Source of the DNA: DASUBV01 sp036501025
GTDB lineage: Bacteria; Actinomycetota; Actinomycetes; Streptosporangiales; Streptosporangiaceae
Direction: 5' to 3'
Length of the DNA: 64,000 nt
Assembly (NCBI GenBank): GCA_036501025.1
Contig: DASYBB010000191.1
Location: 1 to 64,000, forward strand
Both the position numbers and the translations under genes were made by a program. Positions within the stretch are counted from its first letter, which is position 1, and every line of letters starts with the position of its first letter. This document shows, piece after piece, positions 17,831-24,839 of the stretch. Below the pieces are notes generated by a model, which was not told where the DNA came from, did not search any database, and was given only the letters and a program-made list of their open reading frames with translations.

Positions 17831-17965
17831 GGCGGCCAGCTTCCCGACCCGAAGGCGCTGCGCGCGCCGACGGCGGTCTGCCTGATTTACTCAGCCTGTG
17901 ATATCCGGGCTGGTGCTGCTGTCTTGAAGCGAAGCGGCACGACTGCGGCGAGAAGTTTCATCGCA

Positions 17966-19198
17966 ATGACGTCTAAGCGAAAATCCGGCTGGCTGACGCT
18001 GGCCGCGGCGGCGGGCGCGCTCGTGGCGGTGGCCGGGCTGGCGGCCGGGTGCGGCACCGGCCCGGCGGCGGGCGGCAGTCCGGTAACGGGGAAGGCGCCC
18101 GCAGCGACGGCGCCGGGGTGGCAGATGCAGCCGCCGCCGGAGCCGGCCGGGACGGCCAACCAGGCCCTCGGCGCCGTGTCGTGCTCGTCGTCCTCGGCCT
18201 GCCTGTCGATCGGAACCTACGATGACGACCAGCACGGCTACGGCCAGTTCGCGGAGACCTGGAACGGGTCGCGCTGGACCGTGCGGACGGTGCCGGACGA
18301 GGGGGCTGTCTACCTGTACGGCGTGCAGTGCCTGAGCGCGCGGTGGTGCGTGGCGGTCGGCACCATCGGCACCGCCGGCACCATCGGGGTCTCCAGCACC
18401 GACTTCGTCCCCGTCGTCGATTCCTGGAACGGCAGCGCCTGGACGCAGGCCAGGCCGCCCGTCCCGGCCGGCGCCACGATGAGCCAGCTGGCCGCGGTGG
18501 CGTGCTCGGGCATCACGGCGTGCACGGCGGTCGGCTCGTCCGGGCCGGGCCCCGGCGCCCCCGGCCTGCTGGCCGAGCGCTGGGAAGGCTCGGCCTGGAA
18601 GATCCAGCCGGTTCCCGCGCCGTCCGCGGGCGGCGCCGTGCTGGCTGCCGTGGCCTGCCCCGCGGCGGATGCCTGCCGCGCGGTGGGCAGCGACAAGGGG
18701 GGCTTGTTCTCCGAGGTCTGGGACGGCTCGTCGTGGGTGATCCGGCCGGTCCCGGTGCCGGCCGGCGGATCGGGGGCCGAGCTCAACAGCGTCTCCTGCA
18801 CGGCGGCTGACTCCTGCGAGGCCGTCGGCCTGTACAGCAAGGGCGGCACCTCCCTCCCGCTGGCCGAGGCCTGGAACGGCTCCCGCTGGCTCGCCCGGGC
18901 GCCGTCCGCCGTCTCGGGCGCCACGTCCACCGGCCTGGACGCGGTGTCCTGCGTCTCGGCCACCGACTGCGAGGCGGCGGGCAAGGCCGGGACGATGGCC
19001 GGGCCGCCCCAGGTCGGGGTGCTGGAGAAGTGGGACGGCACGACGTGGTCGGTGCAAAGGAAGGTGCTGCCCGCCGGGGACACGTGGGCGGGCTTGTCCG
19101 GGATCTCGTGCACGCCGGACCTGGCGTGCGAGGCGGTCGGCTACCACGGGCCGGCGGTCGACAGCACCCACCTGCTGGCCCTGCGCTACTCCTCCTGA
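17966..19198 (+). CDS. Lipoprotein with seven Cys-pair propeller-like repeats
   Basis: A 410-residue exported lipoprotein: basic start, hydrophobic stretch and lipobox AAGC near residue 29. The rest consists of about seven repeats of roughly 50 residues. Each opens with a pattern like L-x-A-V-S-C-x5-C-x-A-V-G and closes with A-E-x-W-N-G-S-x-W. The paired Cys in each blade suggest one disulfide per repeat, and the number fits a six- or seven-bladed beta-propeller on the cell surface. The ligand is unknown. ATG 17966 is preferred over an upstream TTG at 17924. Confidence 0.75.
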   Translation: MTSKRKSGWLTLAAAAGALVAVAGLAAGCGTGPAAGGSPVTGKAPAATAPGWQMQPPPEPAGTANQALGAVSCSSSSACLSIGTYDDDQHGYGQFAETWNGSRWTVRTVPDEGAVYLYGVQCLSARWCVAVGTIGTAGTIGVSSTDFVPVVDSWNGSAWTQARPPVPAGATMSQLAAVACSGITACTAVGSSGPGPGAPGLLAERWEGSAWKIQPVPAPSAGGAVLAAVACPAADACRAVGSDKGGLFSEVWDGSSWVIRPVPVPAGGSGAELNSVSCTAADSCEAVGLYSKGGTSLPLAEAWNGSRWLARAPSAVSGATSTGLDAVSCVSATDCEAAGKAGTMAGPPQVGVLEKWDGTTWSVQRKVLPAGDTWAGLSGISCTPDLACEAVGYHGPAVDSTHLLALRYSS

Positions 19199-19260
19199 TC
19201 ACTGCATGCCGGCGGCCGCGCTGCCCGTGACCTTCGGCGGGAAGATGGACCCCACCCCTC

Positions 19261-19357
19261 TGAGCTGCCCCGTCCCAGGTCAGCCCATGTTCGCCGGTCA
19301 CCGTGACTGTCCCTGGGACACCATCATTCCCTGGCCGGTCGGGCACGCAACGGGCAC
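19261..19357 (+). repeat. 97-bp imperfect direct repeat, copy A
   Basis: Begins TGAGCTGCCCCGTCCCAGGT, contains GTCACCGTGA and ends with paired GGGCAC motifs. It matches 20353-20449 in order and length with scattered differences. Both copies lie the same distance before an antitoxin-like ATGAGCGC start. The content (paired short motifs next to tRNA-derived repeats) suggests integrase arm sites of an old element. Confidence 0.55.
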
Positions 19358-19444
19358 GGCCTGGCTAGCCGGGACGCCGCGGCCAGCCCGCGGGTCGCCG
19401 GCAGGACCATAGACTGGCTGAGACGGGAGCTGAGGGAGGCGGGC

Positions 19445-19642
19445 ATGAGCGCCGATGTGTCGGAGACGGTGACCATCTCGCGAGCCGAGCTGGATGCGCT
19501 GCAGGCCGAGCTTCGGCGGCTGCGCCGTGAGGTAGGGCGCAGCATCGCGGCAGCCCGCATCCACGCAGATCTGGGTCCGGGCGATGATGCGCGGCTGCTC
19601 AGCCGCGAGCAGCTCGCCGAGGCCTGGGGAATTGGCGAGTGA
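19445..19642 (+). CDS. Small coiled-coil protein, probable antitoxin
   Basis: 65 residues: a helical segment ISRAELDALQAELRRLRREV followed by DDARLLSREQLAEAWGIGE, a compact helix-turn-helix-like end. The next frame overlaps its stop codon and resembles a RelE-superfamily toxin, so I read it as the antitoxin of a small toxin-antitoxin pair. A ribosome site (GGGAGG) precedes ATG 19445. A truncated copy of its first codons occurs at 20545. Confidence 0.5.
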   Translation: MSADVSETVTISRAELDALQAELRRLRREVGRSIAAARIHADLGPGDDARLLSREQLAEAWGIGE

Positions 19643-19844
19643 TCGCCTCGTCCGATTTCCCGATCAGTCGTGGCTAGAGATCGAGGCCCTGCCGCAGCCG
19701 CTTCGGTGGACGGTTGAGCGCACGATCTTCCATTTCCTCGATGAGCCTGTGCCTACCCTGGCCGACCCGTTCCCGCCTGATGACCCGCTGCCGGGTGCCT
19801 ACGAGAACCGGCGTTATCTCGATGCAAGCACTGGATGCGGATGA
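19632..19844 (+). pseudogene. RelE-like toxin, apparently truncated
   Basis: The frame begins at TTG 19632, overlapping the antitoxin gene, and reads VRFPDQSWLEIEALPQPLRW and then FLDEPVPTLADPFPPDDPLP followed by GAYENR. The pattern of a short basic toxin with a PLPGAY turn is familiar from RelE-like actinobacterial toxins. After that turn the expected catalytic C-terminal strands are missing, and the frame ends at 19844 in unrelated text. Probably inactivated by a deletion or frameshift near 19815. Confidence 0.45.
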
Positions 19845-19882
19845 CAATGTGCTGGATTAGCGCCTGCCGTGATCACTCTGCT

Positions 19883-19969
19883 CCCGAGGGCATGTGGGGC
19901 CGGCCCGTGGCCTACCTCGCCTCAGACGCCGCCGCGCTGATCACCGCCAACACCATCACGGTCCGATGA
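19883..19969 (+). pseudogene. C-terminal fragment of a short-chain dehydrogenase
   Basis: One frame reads GRPVAYLASDAAALITANTI and ends TVR-stop. This is the near-universal C-terminal block of classical SDR enzymes (VAYLASDAAxFITGxTLxVDGG). Neither the N-terminal Rossmann motif nor the catalytic YxxxK is present nearby. A short remnant without a start codon. Confidence 0.55.
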
Positions 19970-19979
19970 TTGCTTCTGC

Positions 19980-20180
19980 CTAGCTGCGCGACTAGGTCAG
20001 ATCTGCGCGGCGGTACGGGCTGCTGGTCGTCAGCCACGCAAGCGTGCTTCCGATCTGATGATCGCTGCGACGGCGGCCAGCAACACGCTGCCCGTCTACA
20101 CGGCTAACCCAGACGACTTCCTCGGAGCGGAGGAGTTCGTGGAGCTGATCGGGATCCGGGGATGGCCGAACGATCTCTGA
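19980..20180 (+). pseudogene. C-terminal fragment of a VapC-type PIN-domain toxin
   Basis: The frame has no start and reads AAGRQPRKRASDLMIAATAA followed by NTLPVYTANPDDFLGAEEF and ends at 20180. This matches the second half of VapC ribonucleases: the acidic DLMIAA helix and the LYTxNPxDF strand with the last active-site Asp. The N-terminal half with the first Asp is missing and no vapB is seen. A decayed toxin gene in the tRNA-Gly-proximal region. Confidence 0.6.
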
Positions 20181-20291
20181 GCGCCGGAATCTGAGGCCAG
20201 TGATCGCCGATACGTCAGCGGCTATCGGGCACGCAGTCCTTGTATCAACTGATGATGCGTCAAGAGATGGCCCCTGACCTGTGTATTCGTG

Positions 20292-20337
20292 GAGCGGGCG
20301 ACGGTAATCGAAACCGCATGACCAGCTTGGAAGGCTG
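20292..20337. repeat. 46-bp copy of the tRNA-Gly 3' part (att-like), outermost
   Basis: Identical over 46 bases to 22721-22766, which covers the acceptor arm, T arm and anticodon region of the tRNA-Gly gene. Such duplications mark the far end of an element integrated at the 3' end of a tRNA gene. The D arm and 5' acceptor strand are absent, so it is not itself a tRNA. Confidence 0.8.
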
Positions 20338-20352
20338 CGACCCGCACCCGCC

Positions 20353-20449
20353 TGAGCTGCCCCGTCCCAGGTCAGGATATGTGCGGCAGTCACCGTGAGT
20401 CCCCCTGAGATACCGGCGCTGACCGCCCTATCGGGCACGCGGCGGGCAC
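20353..20449 (+). repeat. 97-bp imperfect direct repeat, copy B
   Basis: Second copy of 19261-19357, equally long, with the same order of motifs (CCCCGTCCCAGGTCAG, GTCACCGTGA, paired GGGCAC). It lies just inside the outermost tRNA-Gly att-like copy. A third, shorter relative with GTCACCGTGATTGACCCTGA and paired GTGGCAC motifs is at about 20699-20750. Confidence 0.55.
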
Positions 20450-20544
20450 GCGACGCGACGGCACATGTGCGCTGCTGGTGGTGCCTGCCAGTGGCGTCCG
20501 GCACCATACCCTCGGGAAGGGGAAGCAGCCGGGAGGAGGCGTGG

Positions 20545-20601
20545 ATGAGCGCTGAGGCGCCGGAGATGGTGGCCGGGATAAGCAAGAGCGGGCGACGGTA
20601 A
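20545..20601 (+). pseudogene. Truncated copy of the antitoxin gene start
   Basis: ATGAGCGCTGAGGCGCCGGA parallels the start of the 19445 gene (ATGAGCGCCGATGTGTCGGA), also preceded by a GGGAGGAGG site and the 97-bp repeat. The similarity ends at about 20584, exactly where an att-like tRNA-Gly copy begins, and the frame stops at 20601. It appears cut by a recombination event at that att copy. Confidence 0.5.
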
Positions 20602-20626
20602 TCGAAACCGCGTGACCAGCTGGAAG
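20586..20626. repeat. Second att-like copy of the tRNA-Gly 3' part
   Basis: Matches 22721-22762 with one A-to-G change and one deleted T, then diverges. Together with the outer copy at 20292 and the real tRNA at 22722 it gives three att-like copies in the same orientation, meaning two stacked insertions or one rearranged element. Confidence 0.7.
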
Positions 20627-21029
20627 TTCGGTGGCGCTACATCCAGCGTGAGCTGCGAGGACTGTCAGTCCTGGTTGGAGGGCCGCGGCCGCCCGTGCGT
20701 CACCGTGATTGACCCTGAGTCACCCTGGCGTGTGGCACGAGTGTGGCACGCGAGGGTGGCCTGGCCTCATGGCGGCCAGAGTGCCCAGTCCTGCCGCCAA
20801 CGTCGCGGTAGCCGAGTCCCCGGTCGCCGGGCAAAGGACCACCCCTAGCCGTACGTCGCGCTCGTCGGCGCATACGACTGGATGATGATGGGACAGGCGC
20901 GCCAACAGTCCGTCGGACAGATTCCTCTTCAGGCGCGCATGACATGGGTAGGAATTTGTACCACAAGGACTGTACGTATCCCTAGCCAGAAGAGCTTTGT
21001 CTGAGTAGGATTGTGTACGGACTCAGGAG
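20627..21029. other. Gene-free stretch before the AbiE pair
   Basis: No convincing gene on either strand. It holds the third relative of the arm-like repeat (about 20699-20750, with paired GTGGCAC), and towards its right end the base composition becomes A+T-richer. The AbiE promoter should lie between about 20940 and 21020, where TTGTACCACAAGGACTGTACG and TAGGATTGTG occur. Confidence 0.4.
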
Positions 21030-21611
21030 GTGGTCGGTATCAGTGACGACGATCTGCCAGGCACGTTCACCGTCAGTGAGGCCGAGCGACGAGGTGTTAC
21101 GAGGCGCTCGCTTCGGCGGATGCTAGACGTCGGCTCAGCCGAAAGGGTGGGCCGTGGTCTGTACCGTCGCACCGACAGTGCGCCCGCCGACTACGACCTG
21201 ATCGAGATCGCAGTGAAAGCCCACCGGCCAACTTTGTGCCTGATATCAGCGCTTGCACGGCACGAGTTGACTGATATTATCCCAGCTGTTCATGATGTCG
21301 CCGTGCCCCGTGGCGTATGGCAGCCGCTCGTATCCGCACCTGTGCACTGGCACAAGTTCGACGTCTCTACCTTCGACATTGGCCGAAACAAGATATCTGT
21401 CGATGAGACGTATTACCTCGGCTTGTATGACCCACCCCGCAGCATCATAGATGCATACAGGCTTCGGCATGAAGTTGGGCCAGACGTCGCTAATGAAGCG
21501 CTACGGCGCTGGTTGCGCCGTGGCGGCAAGCCGGTTGATCTTATGCGTATGACCAAGTCCTTTCCAGCAGTTCGGTCAGCTGTGCTTAACGCTCTCCAGA
21601 TTCTGTCATGA
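21030..21611 (+). CDS. AbiEi-type antitoxin (type IV toxin-antitoxin)
   Basis: About 190 residues. The N-terminal winged-helix reads TFTVSEAERRGVTRRSLRRM followed by RVGRGLYRR, and the longer C-terminal domain has LCLISALARHEL and the DRYRL-like IDAYRLRHEVGP block. This is the AbiEi antitoxin pattern: a DNA-binding autorepressor opposing the AbiEii nucleotidyltransferase, with roles in phage abortive infection. The only standard start, GTG 21030, overlaps the AGGAGG site. The expected start by spacing is ATC at 21039 (Ile-Ser-Asp-Asp-Asp). Composition is visibly A+T-richer than the flanks, which points to horizontal gain. Confidence 0.82.
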   Translation: MVGISDDDLPGTFTVSEAERRGVTRRSLRRMLDVGSAERVGRGLYRRTDSAPADYDLIEIAVKAHRPTLCLISALARHELTDIIPAVHDVAVPRGVWQPLVSAPVHWHKFDVSTFDIGRNKISVDETYYLGLYDPPRSIIDAYRLRHEVGPDVANEALRRWLRRGGKPVDLMRMTKSFPAVRSAVLNALQILS

Positions 21612-21667
21612 CATCTGCGTCAACGGGCCTATTTACTGCCGACAGCCGAGTATCCTAGGAGTAGAAG

Positions 21668-22585
21668 GTCACAAAACCAACCAAGGCCACGGTCGCTGGA
21701 CGAGCATTCCTGGACCTGCAAAGACAGGCAAGGAGTCAAGGGCGTACGACTGCAGAGTTTCTTAGATTGTATGCGCTCGAAGGTTTCCTACTTCGCCTTG
21801 CCAACTCTAGGAAAAACGGTAAGTTCGTTCTTAAGGGAGGTGTCCTTCTCGCGGCCTATGAGCTGCGTCGGCCAACGACCGACGTCGACTTTGCGGGAGT
21901 TGAGATCGCTAACGAGGTTGAATTCGTGCGGCAGCTTGTCGCAGAGGTTGCCTCCACTGTCTTGCCAGCCGGGCTAGATGACGGGCTCGTCTTTGACTTG
22001 GATGACATGAGGGCGGAGACGATCCGCGAGGATGACGAATATAGCGGCGTGCGGGTCCGGCTCGTAGCTAGGCTGGCGACCGCTGTAGAACCATTCCATG
22101 TCGATGTCAACGTCGGCGACCCGATCTGGCCAGCACCAGCTAACATTTCCTTGCCCAGGCTGCTGGGTCAAGAACCAATAGAGCTTAGTGGCTACCCTCT
22201 AGGGATGGTGCTAGCCGAGAAGATCGTCACAGTGCTCCAGCGTGGCCAGGCGAGCACTCGATGGCGAGATTTTGGCGATATCTACCTGCTTACGCGCCGT
22301 TATTACTTCCAGGCGAATGAGCTACGCCAGGCGTTGCAGGCGGTGGCGGATTACCGGCATGTTGAAATTTCGAGTCTGGATGATGCGCTAGATGGCTATG
22401 CGGAAATCGGCCAGACGAGATGGGCGGCGTGGCGCCGGAAGCTCAAGTTGGAGGACAGCCTGCCTGCTAACTTCGGTGACGCTCTCGGGGCTCTGGAAGT
22501 CTTCGCAGAGCCAATCCTGACCGGGTCGGTAGACGACGCTGCATCCTGGGATCCAACCCAGCAAGCCTGGTCCGACGGGAGTTAG
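21668..22585 (+). CDS. AbiEii-type nucleotidyltransferase toxin
   Basis: Up to 305 residues. The family pattern is clear: TKATVAGRAFLDLQRQARSQ, LYALEGFLLRLA, FVLKGGVLLAAYELRRPTTD (KGG plus the D-x-D acceptor of the nucleotidyltransferase fold), MVLAEKIVTVLQRGQ and RWRDFGDIYLL. AbiEii toxins transfer nucleotides to targets such as tRNA and arrest growth during phage infection. The frame is open from 21668, where the GGAG-spaced codon is GTC, not GTG; the first ordinary start, TTG 21767, would delete 33 conserved residues. See findings. Confidence 0.8.
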   Translation, partial: VTKPTKATVAGRAFLDLQRQARSQGRTTAEFLRLYALEGFLLRLANSRKNGKFVLKGGVLLAAYELRRPTTDVDFAGVEIANEVEFVRQLVAEVASTVLPAGLDDGLVFDLDDMRAETIREDDEYSGVRVRLVARLATAVEPFHVDVNVGDPIWPAPANISLPRLLGQEPIELSGYPLGMVLAEKIVTVLQRGQASTRWRDFGDIYLLTRRYYFQANELRQALQAVADYRHVEISSLDDALDGYAEIGQTRWAAWRRKLKLEDSLPANFGDALGALEVFAEPILTGSVDDAASWDPTQQAWSDGS

Positions 22586-22720
22586 GCTGGTCGGCCCCAC
22601 TGCCAGCCCGGCAAGCCGGGAACGCGAGGGAGGGGAAGGCTTGACGATGGTCGCGTGTAGCACGGGCGTCGCAGGGCACGACGCCTGGCAATAAGGTACC
22701 GCCCTGACCTGCTGAAGTAA

Positions 22721-22766
22721 GAGCGGGCGACGGTAATCGAAACCGCATGACCAGCTTGGAAGGCTG
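22721..22766. repeat. Chromosomal att core inside the tRNA-Gly gene
   Basis: The 46 bases shared exactly with 20292-20337. In the minus-strand tRNA they run from the 3' end through the T arm to the anticodon stem, the usual crossover segment for tyrosine integrases. Confidence 0.75.
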
Positions 22767-22792
22767 GGGCTCTACCATTGAGCTACGCCCGC
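22722..22792 (-). tRNA. tRNA-Gly (anticodon TCC)
   Basis: Cloverleaf on the minus strand: acceptor GCGGGCG/CGCCCGC, D arm GCTC-AATGGTA-GAGC, anticodon arm CCAGC-CTTCCAA-GCTGG with TCC, T arm GCGGT-TTCGATT-ACCGT, discriminator T. CCA is not encoded. The T-stem T-A pair replaces the usual G-C while keeping pairing, so the gene looks functional. Its 3' half is duplicated to the left, which marks it as an integration site. Confidence 0.95.
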
Positions 22793-22966
22793 GTGACGGC
22801 TCGCGCCGTCGCCTGCAGCATACCGGTCTGCCCGGCGGCTCGGCATCCTGACTGAACGCGCTCTCCAGCCTTCAGCAGGCACGCCGCGAGCGGGCAGGCC
22901 AGGATGGCCTGCGGCTGCCGGTCCCGCGGGCCCGGCCGGGAGAGGGTAGGCTTCGGCTGGCCCGAA

Positions 22967-23044
22967 CGGGATGTGGCGCAGCTTGGTTAGCGCGCCTGCT
23001 TTGGGAGCAGGAGGCCGCGAGTTCGAATCTCGCCATCCCGACCA
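22967..23044 (+). tRNA. tRNA-Pro (anticodon TGG)
   Basis: Cloverleaf: acceptor CGGGATG/CATCCCG, D arm with GCGC-AGCTTGGTTA-GCGC, anticodon arm CCTGC-TTTGGGA-GCAGG with TGG, T arm GCGAG-TTCGAAT-CTCGC, discriminator A and encoded CCA (23042-23044). Its 3' 46 bases recur at 29467-29512 with one change, making it the att site of the island to its right. It is divergent from tRNA-Gly, with 174 bases between. Confidence 0.95.
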
Positions 23045-23097
23045 AAAGCCTAGCTCAGGGCTCCGCCTTTCGGGTCCGAGCATGGCGCTCGAGATCG

Positions 23098-23119
23098 TCT
23101 GACCGTCATCTGACCGTCA
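23098..23119 (+). repeat. Tandem 11-bp repeat beside the tRNA-Pro att site
   Basis: TCTGACCGTCA occurs twice back to back, 54 bases after the end of tRNA-Pro. Short direct repeats at this distance are typical of arm-type integrase binding sites flanking an att core. No integrase gene remains nearby. Confidence 0.5.
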
Positions 23120-23285
23120 ACTTGAACGAGGCCCGGTCCGGACCGGCACAGGTCGGGCATCATTGGCATACCGAACGTCAGTTGGGACGGCGCTGGGTCG
23201 GCCAGGCGGCCGCCGGATTTACCTTGGTGCCTGCTGCAGGGGTAGGCGTCCGGCGCGCGCCAGCACTCTCTGCGCTGCGGTCCAG

Positions 23286-24349
23286 GACGCTCGGCTGCCC
23301 GAGCCGCGGGCGGCGGCGCTGACCGAGGGGCCGGTGACCATCGACCTGGACGCCACTGACGTCGAGGTCTACGGCAGCAGGAAACGCGGCGTGGCGTATA
23401 ACCACCAGGGCCAGCGGGTCGGCCGCCCGCACGTGGCCAGCTGGGCCGAGACCGAGATCGTGCTGGCCGCGGACCTGGGATCGGGCACCGATGACCCGAG
23501 GGCGACCGCGCCGGACCTGCTGCGCCGGGCGCTGGCCGCCCTGCCGCAGCGGGCGCGGGCCGGACGGCGGGTGGCGGTGCGCGCGGACGCCGGGTACTTC
23601 GCCGGCGCACTGGCCCGCGCCGCCCATGACGAGCACATCAGCTTCGCCATCGGCGCCCGGCGCATCGCCCCGCTGTGGCGGCTGCTCGACGGGATCAGCG
23701 AAGACGCCCGGGCCGATGCCATCGAGATGGACAACGCGCAGGTCGCCGTGGCGGCATACTGCCCGGACTGGTGGCCCGCCGCCACCCGGCTGCTGATCCG
23801 CCGGGTCCGGCTGGACCCGGGCCAGGTCTCCGCTGACCCGCGGTCGCGGCGGCGCCGTACCCTGCACCCCGGCCAGCGCGCCCTGCCATCCCTGACCTGG
23901 CGGGCGCTGAGGCGATCTACGGCTACTCGTTCATCCTGACCAACCTGGACGTGTCCGCACCGGGCAAGGCCGCCGCCGTGGAGCACTGGTACCGGCACCG
24001 GACCACTGTGGAGAACATCTTCCGCGACGGCAAGCACGGCGCCGCCCTCCGTCATCTGCCCTCCGGCTATCCCGCGGTGAACACCGCCTGGATGTGGGGC
24101 GCGCTGCTCGCCGCCAGCATGGCCGGATGGCTGCACCAGCTCACCGCCGCTACCCGCGGCAAGGCCATCCTGGCCGGTCACGGAACCCGCGACGGCAAAG
24201 CCATGATCGCCACCCTGCGCTGGCGGCTGATCACCGTCCCCGGCCGGCTCGTCCGCCACGCCGGGCAGCTCACCCTGCGGCTGCCGGCCGGCCACGGCCT
24301 GCTCAGTGAGATCCTCGCCGGGCTCCGGGCATTCCCCGCGACATCCTGA
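23286..24349 (+). pseudogene. IS1380-family transposase, truncated and frameshifted
   Basis: The first frame gives GPVTIDLDATDVEVYGSRKR (first catalytic Asp), RVAVRADAGYFAGALARAA (second Asp) and LIRRVRLDPGQVSADPRSRR. Near 23880 the frame must shift to continue as AGAEAIYGYSFILTNLDVSA and then VEHWYRHRTTVENIFRDGKH (catalytic Glu) and LRHLPSGYP. The N-terminal 100 or so residues are absent. DDE transposase of the IS1380 group, certainly inactive. Confidence 0.8.
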
Positions 24350-24484
24350 CCACTGGCCGCAGCGCCCCGACTGGAAATCTGGAAAACGCGAACCCGGCGC
24401 GACACCCGGATTGCACGCCTGCCCGGACACGCGAAACCGCGCCGCAAAGATCAACTTCCGCTCCGGAGATCAGCTCAACATCGC

Positions 24485-24505
24485 TACTCGCGGATTCGGG
24501 TCAGA
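24485..24505. repeat. IS1380-type right terminal inverted repeat
   Basis: 21 bases (TACTCGCGGATTCGGGTCAG plus A) whose reverse complement is found exactly at 28920-28940. It lies about 135 bases after the transposase stop, as expected for an IS right end. Confidence 0.75.
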
Positions 24506-24557
24506 GAAACGTTCGATAGACCGACGCGCAGTCTGGTGTCTGGAGAGCGAGCATTCG

Positions 24558-24839
24558 TCAATGCCAGGCCGCCGCCGGACCCAGGCTGGCGATGTACTCA
24601 TGCGGGTCCACGGGCATCAGGGCCAGGTTCTCGGAGAGCCAGTTGCGGCCGACGACGGCCAGGCAGTAGCCGGCGACGTCGGCACGCACCGCCCAGACAT
24701 CCAGCGCGGCCACGCCATGGAAACTGACGGCCTCCCCGGCGATTCTGACTTCCACCGTGACCGCCTGGCCGCTGGGCGCGGCAACTGGCCCGGGGCCATG
24801 CCGCCACAGCTGGCGGCACAGCCGCCCGCTATTTCTCAT
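24558..24839 (-). CDS. Small protein coupled to the two-component system
   Basis: 93 residues. The part from VTVEVRIAGEAVSFHGVAAL to LMPVDPHEYIASLG has normal protein texture; no family recognised. Its ATG (24839) overlaps the stop of the response regulator gene (ATGAGAAATAG), so it would be the last gene of the kinase-regulator operon. The C-terminus (DPHEYIASLG) hints at a small accessory protein. It may also be a fragment trimmed when the IS element arrived. Confidence 0.4.
   Translation of the reverse strand: MRNSGRLCRQLWRHGPGPVAAPSGQAVTVEVRIAGEAVSFHGVAALDVWAVRADVAGYCLAVVGRNWLSENLALMPVDPHEYIASLGPAAAWH

Larger units (their letters stand above)
23286..24505 (+). mobile_element. IS1380-type element, left copy, 5'-truncated
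   Basis: Contains the C-terminal three quarters of an IS1380-like transposase and ends at a 21-bp terminal repeat (24485-24505), which is the exact inverted complement of 28920-28940. The 5' end and its inverted repeat are missing. With the 3'-truncated copy at 28920-29379 it brackets 4.4 kb of cargo in direct orientation. Confidence 0.7.

Noticed and set aside
19992..20585. Long minus-strand open frame (197 codons) across the tRNA-Gly att copy
   Set aside because: It runs through the VapC fragment, an att repeat and the 97-bp repeat read backwards; its residues show no protein texture. The open frame results from high GC.
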